From an uncultured Fusobacterium sp. (lineage in GTDB: Bacteria; Fusobacteriota; Fusobacteriia; Fusobacteriales; Fusobacteriaceae), in the NCBI RefSeq assembly GCF_905200055.1, contig NZ_CAJKIS010000036.1, forward strand, positions 1-23,987: a stretch of DNA of 23,987 nt, read 5' to 3'. Below are positions 7,500 through 14,870 of the stretch, piece after piece; the stretch's first letter is position 1, and every line of letters begins with the position of its first letter. The notes under the pieces were generated by a model. The model was not told where the DNA came from. It ran no database searches and saw only the letters and a list, made by a program, of their open reading frames with translations. The position numbers were made by a program, and so were the translations under genes.

Positions 7500-9662
7500 A
7501 TGAAAATAGTAGCTCCAGCAGGAAATATGGAGAGATTTTATGCTGCTGTAAAAGCAGGGGCACAAGAAATCTATATGGGATTAAAAGGATTTGGTGCTAG
7601 AAGAAATGCAGAAAATTTCACTTTAGATGAATATAAAGAGGCTTTAGATTATGCACATAAAAGAGGAGTAAGAATATTTCTTACTTTGAATACTATTATG
7701 ATGGAAAAAGAGATGGAGTTTCTCTATGAAAATGTAAAGGTATTGTATGAACATGGGCTTGATGCAATTATTGTTCAAGATTTAGGATATTTTAGATATT
7801 TGAAAGAGAATTTTCCAGAGATTGAGTTTCATGGTAGTACTCAAATGACAGTAGGGAATCATGTAGAAGCTGAATATCTTAGAAAATTAGGATTTAAAAG
7901 AGTTGTACTTCCTAGAGAGATGACTTTTGAAGAGATAAAAAAGATAAGAGAGAATACAAGCATAGAGCTTGAAATCTTTGTATCTGGTGCATTGTGTATC
8001 TGTTATTCTGGAAACTGCTATATGAGTAGTTTTATAGGAAGTAGAAGTGGAAATAGAGGAATGTGTGCTCAACCATGTAGAAAAGAGTATACAGATAGTA
8101 CAGGAAAGAAAGGGTATCTATTAAGTCCAAAAGATCAACTTTATGGATATGATGAGATACAAAAATTAAAATCTATTGGAATAGAAAGCATAAAAGTAGA
8201 GGGAAGAATGAAAGATCCTAATTATGTTTTTGAAACAGTAGGATATTATAAAAATCTTATAGATGGAGAAAAAGTTCAAGAAAATGTATCTGAAATATTT
8301 AATAGAGGGTATAGCAAAGGATATTTTAATGGTGCAGATAATAGAATTATAAATAAAAATTACTCATATAATCTTGGAAAAGAAATAGGAATAGTTTTTG
8401 GTAAAGAGTTAAAATTAAAAGATAGAGTTGTTCTTGGTGATGGAATTATATATCTATCTAAAGATTTTGAAAAGCTTGGTGGAGGATATCTTAATAAAAT
8501 TGAGATAAAGAACTCAAGAGATAAGAGAAAATCTGCTGAAGTGGGAGAAACTATAATTTTAAAAGATGTACCTAGAGGAAGCAAATATGTATTCAAAAGT
8601 TTTGCCAAAGAGATCAATGATAATATAGAGTTAAAATTAAAGAAACAAGATCAAAAATTTGGAATAAAAGCTAAATTCTTTGCTGAACTTGGAAAAAATC
8701 CATATATAGTTTTAGAAGCTTTAAATAACAATGTTAAAAAAATTATTGTTGAAAAAGTAGGAGATACTGTTATAGAAAAAGCTAGTAAGAAAGCTGTTAC
8801 ATCTCAAGATATTAAAGATAAACTTATGGAAACAGGAGATAGTACATTTGTTTTAAATGAAGTAGAAACATATATTTCAGAGGGGATTTTTCTTCCTGTA
8901 TCTGTAATTAAATCTTTAAGAAGAGATGCCCTTGTTGAATTGGAAGAAAAGCTAGTTGAAAGTTATAGAAGAAAAGCAGGTGTAAGATATCAACTTCCTA
9001 AATTGTCAGAAGAGAAGAGGGATATAGTTATATCTGCAATAGTTTCAACTGCCTCTCAAAGAAAAGTTGTAGAGGAATTTGGAATAGAAAAAATCTATAA
9101 TAGAGGATTTGATATAGCTAGAGAGGGAGCTTTAAATGAGCAAGATTTAAATAGTAATTTAGCCTCAAATTTATATCAAGTTTTAGAAAATAAAAGTGAT
9201 AAAATAACAGTTAACTGGAACTTGAATATCTCTAATAGATATACAGTAGAGGAGCTTGGGAAAATAAAAAGTGTTGAAACTGTTATTCTATCTCCAGAGT
9301 TAAGTTTTGAGAGAATAAAAGAGATAGGAGGGACATCTCTTAAAAAAGCTATCTTAGGATACTCAAGATTAAAGGGAATGTATATTGAAATTGATATTCT
9401 TGGAAAAAATAGAGAAAAGATAACTAATGTTGAGGGAGATAGTTTTACAGTGGTACAAAATAGAATTGGAAACAGTGAGATTTTCTTCGAAAAACCTCTT
9501 AATATCTTAAACGATATGAAAAAGCTGCCAGATTTATTTATAGATGAGGTTGTACTTGAATTTACTATTGAAACTCCTGATGAAGTTAGAGAGATATTAC
9601 AAGGAATGAGAGACAGAAATGGAGTATACCGTGCTTACAACTATGAAAGGGGGGTATATTAA
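7500..9662 (+). CDS. U32 family protein, RlhA-like
   Basis: A 720-residue member of the U32 family. These proteins were named as peptidases, but characterised bacterial members act in RNA hydroxylation, and the long forms with an extra C-terminal region resemble RlhA, which hydroxylates a cytidine of 23S rRNA. The N-terminal TIM-barrel-like region starts KIVAPAGNMERFYAAVKAGA. The U32 signature lies at residues 158-176 (EIFVSGALCICYSGNCYMS), with cysteines 166, 168, 173, 189 and 193, a cluster that could hold an Fe-S centre. KVEGRMKDPNYV (residues 232-243) is also characteristic. The second half is poorly conserved to the eye and probably corresponds to the DUF3656-type region. GAGAGGT precedes the ATG; pgpA starts two bases after its stop. 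The family is certain; equivalence to RlhA is inference from length and architecture. Confidence 0.88.
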   Translation: MKIVAPAGNMERFYAAVKAGAQEIYMGLKGFGARRNAENFTLDEYKEALDYAHKRGVRIFLTLNTIMMEKEMEFLYENVKVLYEHGLDAIIVQDLGYFRYLKENFPEIEFHGSTQMTVGNHVEAEYLRKLGFKRVVLPREMTFEEIKKIRENTSIELEIFVSGALCICYSGNCYMSSFIGSRSGNRGMCAQPCRKEYTDSTGKKGYLLSPKDQLYGYDEIQKLKSIGIESIKVEGRMKDPNYVFETVGYYKNLIDGEKVQENVSEIFNRGYSKGYFNGADNRIINKNYSYNLGKEIGIVFGKELKLKDRVVLGDGIIYLSKDFEKLGGGYLNKIEIKNSRDKRKSAEVGETIILKDVPRGSKYVFKSFAKEINDNIELKLKKQDQKFGIKAKFFAELGKNPYIVLEALNNNVKKIIVEKVGDTVIEKASKKAVTSQDIKDKLMETGDSTFVLNEVETYISEGIFLPVSVIKSLRRDALVELEEKLVESYRRKAGVRYQLPKLSEEKRDIVISAIVSTASQRKVVEEFGIEKIYNRGFDIAREGALNEQDLNSNLASNLYQVLENKSDKITVNWNLNISNRYTVEELGKIKSVETVILSPELSFERIKEIGGTSLKKAILGYSRLKGMYIEIDILGKNREKITNVEGDSFTVVQNRIGNSEIFFEKPLNILNDMKKLPDLFIDEVVLEFTIETPDEVREILQGMRDRNGVYRAYNYERGVY

Positions 9663-9664
9663 AA

Positions 9665-10168
9665 TTGGACAAAAATAAAAAGATTATAAGAGATCTAGGA
9701 ACTTGGTTTGGATTGGGAGATCTTCCAAAGGCACCGGGAACTTTTGGAACTTTAGGAGGAATACCAGTTTTCATATTGTTATCATATATTAGAAGATTTT
9801 TCCCTAATAATATGGTATATAATTCATTTTATTTTATGTTTTTAATCACATTTTTTGCTGTTGCAGTATATGTTTGTGATATTTGTGAAAGAGATATATT
9901 TAAGAAAAAAGATCCTCAAAATGTTGTAATAGATGAGGTTCTAGGATACTTAACTACGCTATTTTTAATAAATCCTGTTGGAGCATCTAAAAATATGATA
10001 GCTATGGCACTTGCTTTTGTAATATTTAGATTTTTTGATATTACAAAGCTTGGACCAATAGATAAATCACAAAATTTTCCACATGGAGTGGGAGTTGTTT
10101 TAGATGATTTCTTAGCAGGAATAATAGGAAATTTTTTATTAGTATGTATTTGGACTATATTTTTTTAG
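9665..10168 (+). CDS. pgpA: Phosphatidylglycerophosphatase A
   Basis: An integral membrane phosphatase that converts phosphatidylglycerophosphate to phosphatidylglycerol in phospholipid synthesis. The 167-residue protein shows the PgpA pattern: KAPGTFGTLGGIP near residue 22, KKDPQNVVIDEVLGYL, FRFFDITKLGPIDKSQ and GVGVVLDDFLAGIIGN, with the conserved acidic residues present, and four hydrophobic segments. The start is a TTG, decided by AAAGGGGGG about nine bases upstream inside the end of the U32 gene and by the conserved N-terminal sequence. Twelve bases separate it from cinA. Confidence 0.93.
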   Translation: MDKNKKIIRDLGTWFGLGDLPKAPGTFGTLGGIPVFILLSYIRRFFPNNMVYNSFYFMFLITFFAVAVYVCDICERDIFKKKDPQNVVIDEVLGYLTTLFLINPVGASKNMIAMALAFVIFRFFDITKLGPIDKSQNFPHGVGVVLDDFLAGIIGNFLLVCIWTIFF

Positions 10169-10180
10169 GGGGCATTTCAA

Positions 10181-11395
10181 ATGAAAGCAGCTTTAATTCT
10201 TGTAGGAACAGAACTTCTTAATGGAGGAATGTTAGACACAAATAGTTTATACATTGCAGAAGAGTTAAATAAATATGGGATAGAGATTGAATTTAAAATA
10301 ACTGTAAGAGATTTTATGGATGAAATCTTAAAAACCATAGATTATGCTAAAAAAAATGTTGATCTAGTAATAATGTCTGGAGGATTAGGACCAACAATAG
10401 ATGATATAACAAAGGAAGCTATAGGAAAATATCTAAATAAACCACTTATAGTAGAAGATGATGAGTTAGCAGAATTAAAAGAAAAATTTAAAAAAGCTAA
10501 TATCAATTTTATAAAAATAAATGTAAAAGAGGTGGAAAAACCTCAAGGAGCAGTTAGTTTTAAAAATGATGTAGGAATGGCTCCAGCTATCTATATAGAT
10601 GGAATAGCAGCATTTCCTGGAGTACCAAGAGAGCTATATAATATGTTTCCTAAATTTATCTCTTGGTATAGTAAAGAAAAAAAACTTTTAAAAGATGGAA
10701 TATATATAAAAGATATTCTAACTTTTGGAATGGCAGAATCCCTATTAGACGAGTCTATACGTGAGTTTTTTACAGAAGATGGAATATACTATGAGTTTCT
10801 TGTAAAAAATTATGGTATCTTAATAAGGCTACAAAGCACAGAAAGTAATAAAAATAAAGTAGAAAAAATAGTAGAAAAGATATATAATAAAATAGGCATG
10901 TACATTTTTGGAGAAGATGAAGATAGGTTGGAGAAAAAAGTAGTTCAAATGGTAACAGATCTTGGAATGAATATTTCAACTGCTGAATCTTGTACAGGTG
11001 GAATGATTGCTAGCCGTCTAGTAGATGTTCCAGGAGTATCATCTGTTTTAAAAGAGGGAGTAGTTACTTATAGTAATGAAGCTAAGATAAAGAGATTAGG
11101 TGTAAAAAAAGAAACATTAGAAAAATATGGTGCAGTAAGTGAGGAAACTGCAAGAGAGATGGTACTAGGACTAGATTCGGATATAGCTATTGCCACAACA
11201 GGAATAGCTGGGCCAGATGGTGGAACTCAAGAGAAGCCAGTAGGACTTGTGTACATAGGTATAAGAGTAAAAGATAAAGTTTATGTAGAGAGAAAAATAT
11301 TTAATGGATCAAGGAATAAAGTTAGAGAAAGGGCAATGTTGCAAAGTCTTTTTAGCCTAATAAAAATATTAAAAAAAGGAGAGAGTAATGAGTAG
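10181..11395 (+). CDS. cinA: CinA family protein (NMN amidohydrolase domain)
   Basis: A two-domain 404-residue protein of full CinA length. Residues about 1-170 are the molybdopterin-binding-like domain (ILVGTELLNGGMLDTNS, VIMSGGLGPTIDDITKE), which in characterised homologues is an ADP-ribose pyrophosphatase. Residues about 250-404 are the PncC-type domain that deamidates nicotinamide mononucleotide, with ISTAESCTGG, TYSNEAKIKRLGV, and ATTGIAGPDGGTQEKPVG intact. It therefore probably salvages pyridine nucleotides. Its last eight bases overlap the start of the XRE-cupin gene, so the two are translationally coupled. There is no recA or competence gene nearby. Confidence 0.95.
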   Translation: MKAALILVGTELLNGGMLDTNSLYIAEELNKYGIEIEFKITVRDFMDEILKTIDYAKKNVDLVIMSGGLGPTIDDITKEAIGKYLNKPLIVEDDELAELKEKFKKANINFIKINVKEVEKPQGAVSFKNDVGMAPAIYIDGIAAFPGVPRELYNMFPKFISWYSKEKKLLKDGIYIKDILTFGMAESLLDESIREFFTEDGIYYEFLVKNYGILIRLQSTESNKNKVEKIVEKIYNKIGMYIFGEDEDRLEKKVVQMVTDLGMNISTAESCTGGMIASRLVDVPGVSSVLKEGVVTYSNEAKIKRLGVKKETLEKYGAVSEETAREMVLGLDSDIAIATTGIAGPDGGTQEKPVGLVYIGIRVKDKVYVERKIFNGSRNKVRERAMLQSLFSLIKILKKGESNE

Positions 11396-11939
11396 TATAG
11401 GAGAAAGAATAAAAAAAAGTAGAAATGATAAGGGACTATCTTTGAGAGAATTGGCTTCAAGAGTGGATCTTTCTGCCAGTTTTTTATCTCAAATAGAACA
11501 AGGAAAGGCTTCTCCTTCTATTGAAAATTTAAAGAAAATTGCAACATCACTAGATGTAAAAGTTAGCTACCTTATAGAAGATGAAGAGGAAACTAAAAAC
11601 ATGGAGGTAGTTAAAAGAAATGAGAGAAAATATATAGAAAGTGTTGATTCAAATACAAAGATGGCACTATTAACTACTTCAAATATTGATAAAACAATGG
11701 AGCCAATCTTATATGAAATTGGACCAAATGGTGAAAGTGGCAGAAGTTTTTATACACACAATGGAGAGGAGTTTATTTTTATACTTGAAGGTAGACTAGA
11801 TGTGTATATTGATGAAGTTGTACATAGCCTAAATGAGGGAGATAGCCTATATTTTAAATCAAGTCAAAAGCATAGATTTAAAAATAGCACTGATAAATTG
11901 ACAAGAGCAATATGGGTTGTAAATCCTCCAACATTTTAA
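11388..11939 (+). CDS. XRE-family regulator with cupin domain
   Basis: A 183-residue transcription factor. Residues 5-60 are a Cro/cI-type helix-turn-helix (IGERIKKSRNDKGLSLRELASRVDLSASFLSQIEQGKASPS). Residues about 110-180 are a cupin barrel (HNGEEFIFILEGRLDVYIDE, LNEGDSLYFKSSQKHRFKN), which in this architecture senses a small molecule, as in PuuR-like regulators. The start overlaps the end of cinA (ATGAGTAG), with AAAAGGAG upstream. It sits inside the operon, directly before the fatty-acid kinase fusion, so it may regulate this operon or lipid-related genes elsewhere. The ligand is unknown. Confidence 0.92.
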   Translation: MSSIGERIKKSRNDKGLSLRELASRVDLSASFLSQIEQGKASPSIENLKKIATSLDVKVSYLIEDEEETKNMEVVKRNERKYIESVDSNTKMALLTTSNIDKTMEPILYEIGPNGESGRSFYTHNGEEFIFILEGRLDVYIDEVVHSLNEGDSLYFKSSQKHRFKNSTDKLTRAIWVVNPPTF

Positions 11940-11979
11940 TAAAAAATATAATAAGAGATTATTTGGAGGTAAAAAATAT

Positions 11980-14490
11980 ATGAAAATAGAGGTAAAAGTA
12001 CTTAACTCTATAAGATTAACAAAGTTATTAATTGCAGCAAGTAGATGGCTTTCAAAATATGCAGATGTTTTAAATGACTTGAATGTATATCCTGTACCAG
12101 ATGGAGATACAGGAACAAATATGTCTATGACTCTTCAATCAGTTGAAAATGAGTTAATTAAGATGAACCATGAGCCTACAATGAATGAACTTGTAGAGAT
12201 AGTATCAGAGGCTATTTTACTTGGAGCAAGAGGAAACTCTGGAACTATTCTTTCTCAAATAATTCAAGGATTTTTAAATGGAGTAAGAGATAAAGAGGAG
12301 ATCACAGTTGATGATACTATAAAAGCTTTTGTTATGGCAAAGGAAAAGGCATATCAAGCTGTGTCAGAGCCAGTAGAAGGGACAATGCTTACAGTTATCA
12401 AAAGAGTAGCTGAAGAGGCTGTAGCATACCAAGGAGATAGAAATGATTTTATTATGTTCCTTGTACATCTAAAAAATGTAGCTTATGAAGCTGTAGAAAA
12501 TACTCCAAATCAATTGCCAAAGCTTAAAGAAGCTGGAGTAGTAGATGCTGGTGGAAAAGGGATATTCTATGTTCTAGAAGGATTTGAAAAATCTGTTACA
12601 GATCCAGAGATGTTAAAGGATTTGGAAAGAATAGTAAGATCAAGAGCAAATAGAAAAGAGAGATTAGAAGTAACTCACGAGATGGAAGAGATTAAGTTTA
12701 AATATTGTACAGAGTTTATAATTGAGTCTGGTTCTTTTGATCTAAATGAGTATAAAGCTAAAATTATGCCATTAGGAGATTCGATGGTATGTGCTCAAAC
12801 TTCTAAAAAGACAAAGACACATATACATACAAATCATCCAGGGCAAGTTCTTGAAATAGCTGGAGCTTTAGGAAATCTAAATAATATAAAAATAGAAAAT
12901 ATGGAGATTCAACATAAAAATCTTCTTTTAACTGAAGAGGAAAATTATCAATTGCAATCAACAGAAAAGATTTTCTTAAGAAATGAAAATGCTTCACCAG
13001 TAGCTTATTTTGCAATAGTTGATAATAAAGAGTTAGGAACACTATTCTTAGATGCTGGTGCAACAGGGGTATTAATTGGGGGACAAACTCAAAATCCAAG
13101 TGTTGCAGATATAGAAGAGGGTATTAAGAGAATAGAGGCTGAAAAAGTAATTATTTTACCTAATAATAAAAATATTATTTCAGCAGCTAAAATTGCAGCA
13201 GAAAGAGCTAATAAAGAGGTTATAGTATTAGAAACTAAGAGTATGCTAGAGGGGCATTTTATAGTAAAAAATAGATTTGAAAATATTGAATCTGTGCTTA
13301 AACAAGCTGCTCAAAACCAATCTGTTGAGATTACAAGAGCTGTTAGAAATACAAAAGTAGATGATATTCAAATTGAAGTAGGAGATTACATAGCTTTAGT
13401 TAATGGAAAAATAAGACATAGATCTAAAGAGATGGGAGAACTAATCTCTGATATTTATAATACATACATAAATGATGATACACTTCATGTATTTAGTGTT
13501 CTTGGAGCAGATTCTAATGATACGACAAATAAGATTGTTAGAGATGTAAAAGGAATTAGATATAATGAGTTTTTAGCAGGACAAGAAAACTATCCATATT
13601 ATATTTATATTGAGCAAAGAGATCCTGAATTGCCAGAAATTGCTATTGTAACAGATTCTACATCTGATTTGACAAAAGAGTTTATTGGAGATTTAGGAAT
13701 CAATATAATTCCATTGAAAATTAAGTTAAATGACAACTATTATAGAGATGGAATAGATATAAGCAAGAGAGAGTTTTGGAAGAGATTATTAACAGAGGGA
13801 GTAATACCAAAAACTTCTCAACCTTCTCCTGCTGAGTTTAAAGAGATGTATGAGAAATTATTTAATAAAGGATACAAAAAAATTATCTCTATCCATATTT
13901 CTAGTAGATTGAGTGGAACACAACAAGCTGCAAGAGTGGCTAAAGGTATGCTTTCAAGAGGAGAAGATATAGCTATAGTAGACTCTAAAGCTGTAACTTT
14001 TGCTTTGGGACATCAAGTATTAGAAGCTGCTAAAATGGTAAAATCAGGTGTAAGTTATGATGGAATTTTAGAGAGATTATATGAGATGCAAGAAAAAATG
14101 AAAGTATATTTTGTTGTAAATGACTTGACTTTTTTAGAAAAAGGTGGAAGAATAGGAAGAGCATCATCAATAATTGGTGGATTGCTAAAAGTAAAACCTG
14201 TATTAAAACTTGAAAACGGAGAGGTTACTGTGGAAACTAAAACTTTTGGAGAAAGAGGAGCCTTTTCATATATGGAAAAACTTATCAAAAATGAAAGTAA
14301 GAAAAATAGCGTAATCTTATATACTGCATGGGGAGGAACTAATAAGGAACTTACAAATGCAGATGGTATAAAAAATACAGGTGAAAGTTCTAAGAAAGTA
14401 GAATATAGAGGAAGATTTGAAATCGGAGCAACAATAGGGGCACATACAGGACCAGTATTTGGTTTTGGAATGATTTCAAAAATATTTTAA
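11980..14490 (+). CDS. FakA-FakB fusion: DAK2 fatty-acid kinase plus DegV domain
   Basis: An 836-residue fusion of two proteins that are separate in Firmicutes. Residues 1 to about 550 match the whole FakA/YloV kinase: a DAK2 domain with NVYPVPDGDTGTNMSMTL (Asp41 and Asp43 being metal/ATP-site aspartates) and GARGNSGTILSQI, then the middle and C-terminal FakA regions (KYCTEFIIE and on). Residues about 553-836 match a complete DegV/FakB fatty-acid-binding protein: IAIVTDSTSDLT, KTSQPSPAEF, ISIHISSRLSGTQQAA and KPVLKLENGEV. FakA phosphorylates the fatty acid held by FakB, giving acyl-phosphate for phospholipid synthesis. A fusion would tie kinase and carrier in one chain. GGAGGT nine bases before the ATG supports the start. 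It is the last gene of the operon. The fatty-acid function is inferred from the families. Confidence 0.9.
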   Translation: MKIEVKVLNSIRLTKLLIAASRWLSKYADVLNDLNVYPVPDGDTGTNMSMTLQSVENELIKMNHEPTMNELVEIVSEAILLGARGNSGTILSQIIQGFLNGVRDKEEITVDDTIKAFVMAKEKAYQAVSEPVEGTMLTVIKRVAEEAVAYQGDRNDFIMFLVHLKNVAYEAVENTPNQLPKLKEAGVVDAGGKGIFYVLEGFEKSVTDPEMLKDLERIVRSRANRKERLEVTHEMEEIKFKYCTEFIIESGSFDLNEYKAKIMPLGDSMVCAQTSKKTKTHIHTNHPGQVLEIAGALGNLNNIKIENMEIQHKNLLLTEEENYQLQSTEKIFLRNENASPVAYFAIVDNKELGTLFLDAGATGVLIGGQTQNPSVADIEEGIKRIEAEKVIILPNNKNIISAAKIAAERANKEVIVLETKSMLEGHFIVKNRFENIESVLKQAAQNQSVEITRAVRNTKVDDIQIEVGDYIALVNGKIRHRSKEMGELISDIYNTYINDDTLHVFSVLGADSNDTTNKIVRDVKGIRYNEFLAGQENYPYYIYIEQRDPELPEIAIVTDSTSDLTKEFIGDLGINIIPLKIKLNDNYYRDGIDISKREFWKRLLTEGVIPKTSQPSPAEFKEMYEKLFNKGYKKIISIHISSRLSGTQQAARVAKGMLSRGEDIAIVDSKAVTFALGHQVLEAAKMVKSGVSYDGILERLYEMQEKMKVYFVVNDLTFLEKGGRIGRASSIIGGLLKVKPVLKLENGEVTVETKTFGERGAFSYMEKLIKNESKKNSVILYTAWGGTNKELTNADGIKNTGESSKKVEYRGRFEIGATIGAHTGPVFGFGMISKIF

Positions 14491-14536
14491 AAAAATAAAA
14501 AAATTAAAGGGATAATAAAATTTATTTAGTATAAGT

Positions 14537-14564
14537 TAAAAGTTCCATAAAGGAGCTAATTTTT
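14537..14564 (+). terminator. Possible weak terminator after the FakAB fusion
   Basis: AGTTCC (14541-14546) pairs with GGAGCT (14552-14557) through one G-T, loop ATAAA, followed by AATTTTT. Flanking TAAA and TTTT may lengthen the stem with a small bulge. It is weaker than the other terminators in the window but rightly placed about 50 bases after the stop. Confidence 0.45.
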
Positions 14565-14570
14565 AAGGTG

Positions 14571-14600
14571 TCTATTATATTTTAGTAGAAATATAATAGA
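14571..14600. repeat. Perfect 12-bp inverted repeat
   Basis: TCTATTATATTT (14571-14582) and AAATATAATAGA (14589-14600) are perfect inverted repeats around a six-base loop (TAGTAG). There is no T-tract after the right arm. It may be an RNA-stabilising 3' hairpin of the upstream operon or a protein-binding dyad. All-AT composition makes the stem weak. Confidence 0.5.
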
Positions 14601-14655
14601 ATTTAAAATTATTTAGATATTTTATATAATATTTTTTAATTAAAGATTGAGTGCC

Positions 14656-14686
14656 ATAGAGTAAGTAATGCTTTTACTTACTCTAT
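14656..14686. repeat. Perfect 13-bp hairpin, possible terminator
   Basis: ATAGAGTAAGTAA (14656-14668) and TTACTTACTCTAT (14674-14686) are perfectly complementary around a five-base loop. The following AGAGCTCTATTTTA is only weakly T-rich. It may be the main 3' end of the upstream operon, or mark the 5' boundary of the next transcription unit. The strand it acts on cannot be decided. Confidence 0.55.
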
Positions 14687-14744
14687 AGAGCTCTATTTTA
14701 TAAAATTAATATTATATAAGGCAAAAAGTTATAAATAAAGGGGG

Positions 14745-14870
14745 CACTTTATGCTGTACCTTTAGTTCTCTTGGTGTGGGCATCTCAAAATAGAGGGGGG
14801 TATCTTCATCAGGAGAACTAAGTATTTTACTTAGACTCCGAAAATTTTTTTAAGGGGGAGGCATAAAGTG
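14745..14870 (+). promoter_or_regulatory. Structured leader with switch-like alternative helices
   Basis: The leader of the permease operon can form three competing structures. Helix A pairs 14762-14776 with 14807-14821 through 15 contiguous pairs, two of them G-T, closing a 30-base loop. Helix B reuses 14812-14824: GGAG (14812-14815) pairs CTCC (14836-14839) and CTAAGTA (14818-14824) pairs TACTTAG (14828-14834), then five bases and seven T residues (14845-14851). A and B cannot coexist. Helix C pairs CACTTTATGC (14745-14754) with GCATAAAGTG (14861-14870), a perfect 10 bp covering the GTG start codon at 14868. When B is open, CTCC is also free to pair with the ribosome binding site GGGGGAGG (14854-14861). 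This looks like a riboswitch or attenuator. I do not recognise a known aptamer class, and the direction of switching is unclear. Confidence 0.6.
14751..14765 (+). CDS. Possible four-codon upstream ORF (leader peptide MLYL)
   Basis: ATG CTG TAC CTT TAG is preceded by AAAGGGGG at 14737-14744 with a six-base spacer, an excellent ribosome binding site. The ORF overlaps the anti-start sequence (14745-14754), and its stop codon overlaps the 5' strand of helix A, so a ribosome on it would block both structures. With only four codons, it may equally be chance. Confidence 0.3.
   Translation: MLYL

Noticed and set aside
11388..11939. A toxin-antitoxin role for the XRE protein
   Set aside because: The C-terminal half is a cupin domain and no toxin gene is adjacent; it is a metabolite-sensing regulator type.
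14762..14839. Fluoride, c-di-GMP, TPP or guanidine riboswitch as the identity of the leader
   Set aside because: The conserved core bases I know for these classes could not be placed in the 30-base loop or flanks. This is a by-eye judgement and a covariance search would settle it.
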